Below, in pieces: positions 42,694 to 43,642 of a stretch of DNA of 43,642 bases. Positions within the stretch are counted from its first letter, which is position 1. Every line of letters begins with the position of its first letter. Origin of the DNA: Lachnospiraceae bacterium (GTDB lineage Bacteria; Bacillota; Clostridia; Lachnospirales; Lachnospiraceae); assembly GCA_017473905.1 (NCBI GenBank), contig JAFUJA010000017.1, positions 1 to 43,642 on the forward strand, read 5' to 3'. The position numbers and the translations under genes are program-made. The notes below the pieces were generated by a model. The model saw only the letters and a program-made list of their open reading frames with translations, was not told the DNA's origin and searched no databases.

Positions 42694-42722
42694 AAACCGA
42701 AGATTATTTCTTCGGTTTTTTT
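42694..42722 (+). terminator. Terminator between the two tRNA-Leu genes
   Basis: AAACCGAAGA (42694-42703) pairs with TCTTCGGTTT (42709-42718) with a 5-base loop, followed by T. It lies only about 15 bases before the second tRNA, leaving no room for a separate promoter. Confidence 0.8.
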
Positions 42723-42733
42723 AAAAAATATCT

Positions 42734-42816
42734 GCAGGAGTGGCGGAATGGCAGACGCGCACGGTTCAGGTCCGTGTGTTGGCAACAACATGAGGGTTCA
42801 AGTCCCTTCTCCTGCA
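42734..42816 (+). tRNA. tRNA-Leu (anticodon CAG)
   Basis: An 83-base class II tRNA. Acceptor GCAGGAG pairs with CTCCTGC. The anticodon stem CACGG/CCGTG encloses TTCAGGT, giving anticodon CAG (42767-42769), which reads CUG. The T-arm is GGGTTCAAGTCCC. CCA is not encoded. Confidence 0.95.
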
Positions 42817-42820
42817 TACA

Positions 42821-42850
42821 AAAAAACAGCAGAGCAATCTGCTGTTTTTT
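42821..42850 (+). terminator. Intrinsic terminator after the tRNA genes
   Basis: AAAAAACAGCAGA (42821-42833) pairs with TCTGCTGTTTTTT (42838-42850) around GCAA, with further T. It ends the tRNA transcription unit. Confidence 0.88.
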
Positions 42851-42924
42851 TCGGTTCTTTTTCTTTGCATAATCATAAAAACTTTGAAGCAATATACCAA
42901 AATGCAAAAATGCTACTTACCGCA

Positions 42925-43575
42925 TCATTCACTTAATTCCTCTATCTTAGAAATTGTATCTATGCTTATTTCCATGCCACCCTTTAAGCATAACACACTA
43001 TCCAAAAAGGATATAATTTCCACATCCAGATAATCGTCATTGCGAAAATCAAAAAATCCTTCAAAAAAACCTTCCTTTTGTGCAACTTCCAAAAAAACAG
43101 GTTTTAAACAAAAGTGCTTCCTACCTTCAAATGCAACTTTCTCCGGTAAGATGCTACACTGCTTTCCTTTCTTAAGAGATGTAACATATTTTTTCCCAAT
43201 CAATCCTTTTACACCATTTTCTTTTTGGTAATAAATAAAATCCTTATCTTCTCCTAATATGAATATATCCGAAACCCCGTCATTCCATCCTTTTAGGTTA
43301 ATAGTATAATAGTAACCTGAATAATCCGAATAATTGCTACATGGTTTATTATCTCCTTCTGAAGACTCCCCAATTTGACGTTCATCATTTAACAAATCAT
43401 CCAAACTAATTAAAAACTCTTTAGAAATCAATTTCAAATTACTTATCTCCGGCGTTCCATTATCGGTTTCCCACTTCGCAATTGCCGAACGTGATACGTT
43501 CAATTTTTCTGCTAATTCTTCCTGTGTAATTCCATTATTTACTCTTAACAATTTTATTTTTTCTCCTATGGTCAT
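42925..43575 (-). CDS. XRE-family transcriptional regulator
   Basis: A 216-residue protein with an amino-terminal XRE helix-turn-helix (MTIGEKIKLLRVNNGITQEELAEKL and NVSRSAIAKWETDNGTP, residues 1-42), then a carboxy domain of beta strands (YYTINLKGWNDGVSDIFILG, FLEVAQKEGFF) that I do not recognise and that may bind a ligand or partner. AAAGGAGG precedes the ATG at 43575. Two TATGNNCATA sites flank its start (43567-43576 and 43620-43629) and may be its own operators. No target gene is adjacent. Confidence 0.85.
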   Translation of the reverse strand: MTIGEKIKLLRVNNGITQEELAEKLNVSRSAIAKWETDNGTPEISNLKLISKEFLISLDDLLNDERQIGESSEGDNKPCSNYSDYSGYYYTINLKGWNDGVSDIFILGEDKDFIYYQKENGVKGLIGKKYVTSLKKGKQCSILPEKVAFEGRKHFCLKPVFLEVAQKEGFFEGFFDFRNDDYLDVEIISFLDSVLCLKGGMEISIDTISKIEELSE

Positions 43576-43629
43576 ATAACCAACCTCCTTTTTTTCATAT
43601 CCTAATAAAAAAGCAATCCTATGACCATA
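43567..43629 (-). promoter_or_regulatory. Pair of TATGNNCATA sites around the XRE gene start
   Basis: The plus strand has TATGGTCATA at 43567-43576 and TATGACCATA at 43620-43629. Each is a near palindrome, and each is the reverse complement of the other. One covers the start codon. They could be repressor sites or fold as a hairpin in the mRNA. Confidence 0.3.
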
Positions 43630-43642
43630 CATTTATCGCAAC

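Noticed and set aside
1-43642. Insertion sequences, CRISPR arrays, prophage and replication origin
   Set aside because: No transposase, integrase, phage structural gene, repeat-spacer array or DnaA-box cluster was seen on either strand.

Overview
This 43.6 kb window looks like chromosomal DNA of an anaerobic, low-GC Gram-positive bacterium of the class Clostridia, most likely family Lachnospiraceae. The evidence is the dgt-dnaG-rpoD-trmK-nif3 macromolecular-synthesis block, a Firmicutes-type GlnRS, a UPF0735/PheB ACT protein, a PcrA helicase, strong AGGAGG ribosome binding sites throughout, and a ferredoxin-dependent indolepyruvate oxidoreductase operon. Species cannot be assigned from sequence alone. 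Most of the window is ordinary housekeeping DNA. I see no IS element, prophage, CRISPR array or origin.

Layout, left to right. 1-3.3 kb: a leftward gene leaves the window at base 3 behind a hairpin that buries its ribosome binding site. Then come a decayed hydrolase scrap, an HD-GYP phosphodiesterase overlapping an LCM-type methyltransferase, and the apparent remains of a LytTR-DUF3021 regulatory locus beside a six-helix membrane protein. 3.3-7.6 kb: a leftward aspartate-family operon (ACT regulator, hom, an apgM-type homoserine kinase/phosphoglycerate mutase carrying a frameshift, lysC). 7.7-13.2 kb: a TetR regulator with a recognisable promoter and operator, a small acidic membrane protein, DUF2225 and glnS, a DHH phosphoesterase, and a four-helix membrane protein. 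13.4-15.4 kb: an asparagine synthetase whose glutaminase nucleophile is Ser instead of Cys, followed by a 131-base structured intergenic element. 15.4-23.6 kb: orphan envelope genes (LRR protein, two small membrane proteins, a lipoprotein), an O-antigen-ligase-like protein, an RpiB/LacAB isomerase and several zinc-ribbon membrane proteins.

23.8-26.2 kb is the only clearly accessory patch. It holds an AbiE toxin-antitoxin pair with a long inverted repeat and a third operator copy, a broken ORF6N-type fragment downstream, and another zinc-ribbon protein. 26.2-30.5 kb: rlmD, an acidic-tailed membrane protein with two possible starts, and pcrA. 30.5-34.7 kb: iorA-iorB-paaK-ACT, an aromatic 2-oxoacid oxidation operon that makes aryl-CoA and can conserve energy. 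34.8-42.4 kb: RNase P RNA, whose promoter overlaps the end of a ThrRS-like/uridine-kinase chimera, then nif3, trmK, rpoD, dnaG and dgt, all leftward. 42.5-43.6 kb: two tRNA-Leu genes (anticodons AAG and CAG) with a good promoter, then an XRE regulator.

No wholly new multigene system is evident. The most informative oddities are the SD-masking hairpin at 13-71, the 131-base branched element at 15240-15370, the glutaminase-dead asparagine synthetase, the frameshift at a -1 slippery heptamer in the homoserine-kinase-like gene, the collapsed LytTR-DUF3021 locus that keeps its paired operator repeats, and the three-copy AbiE operator.
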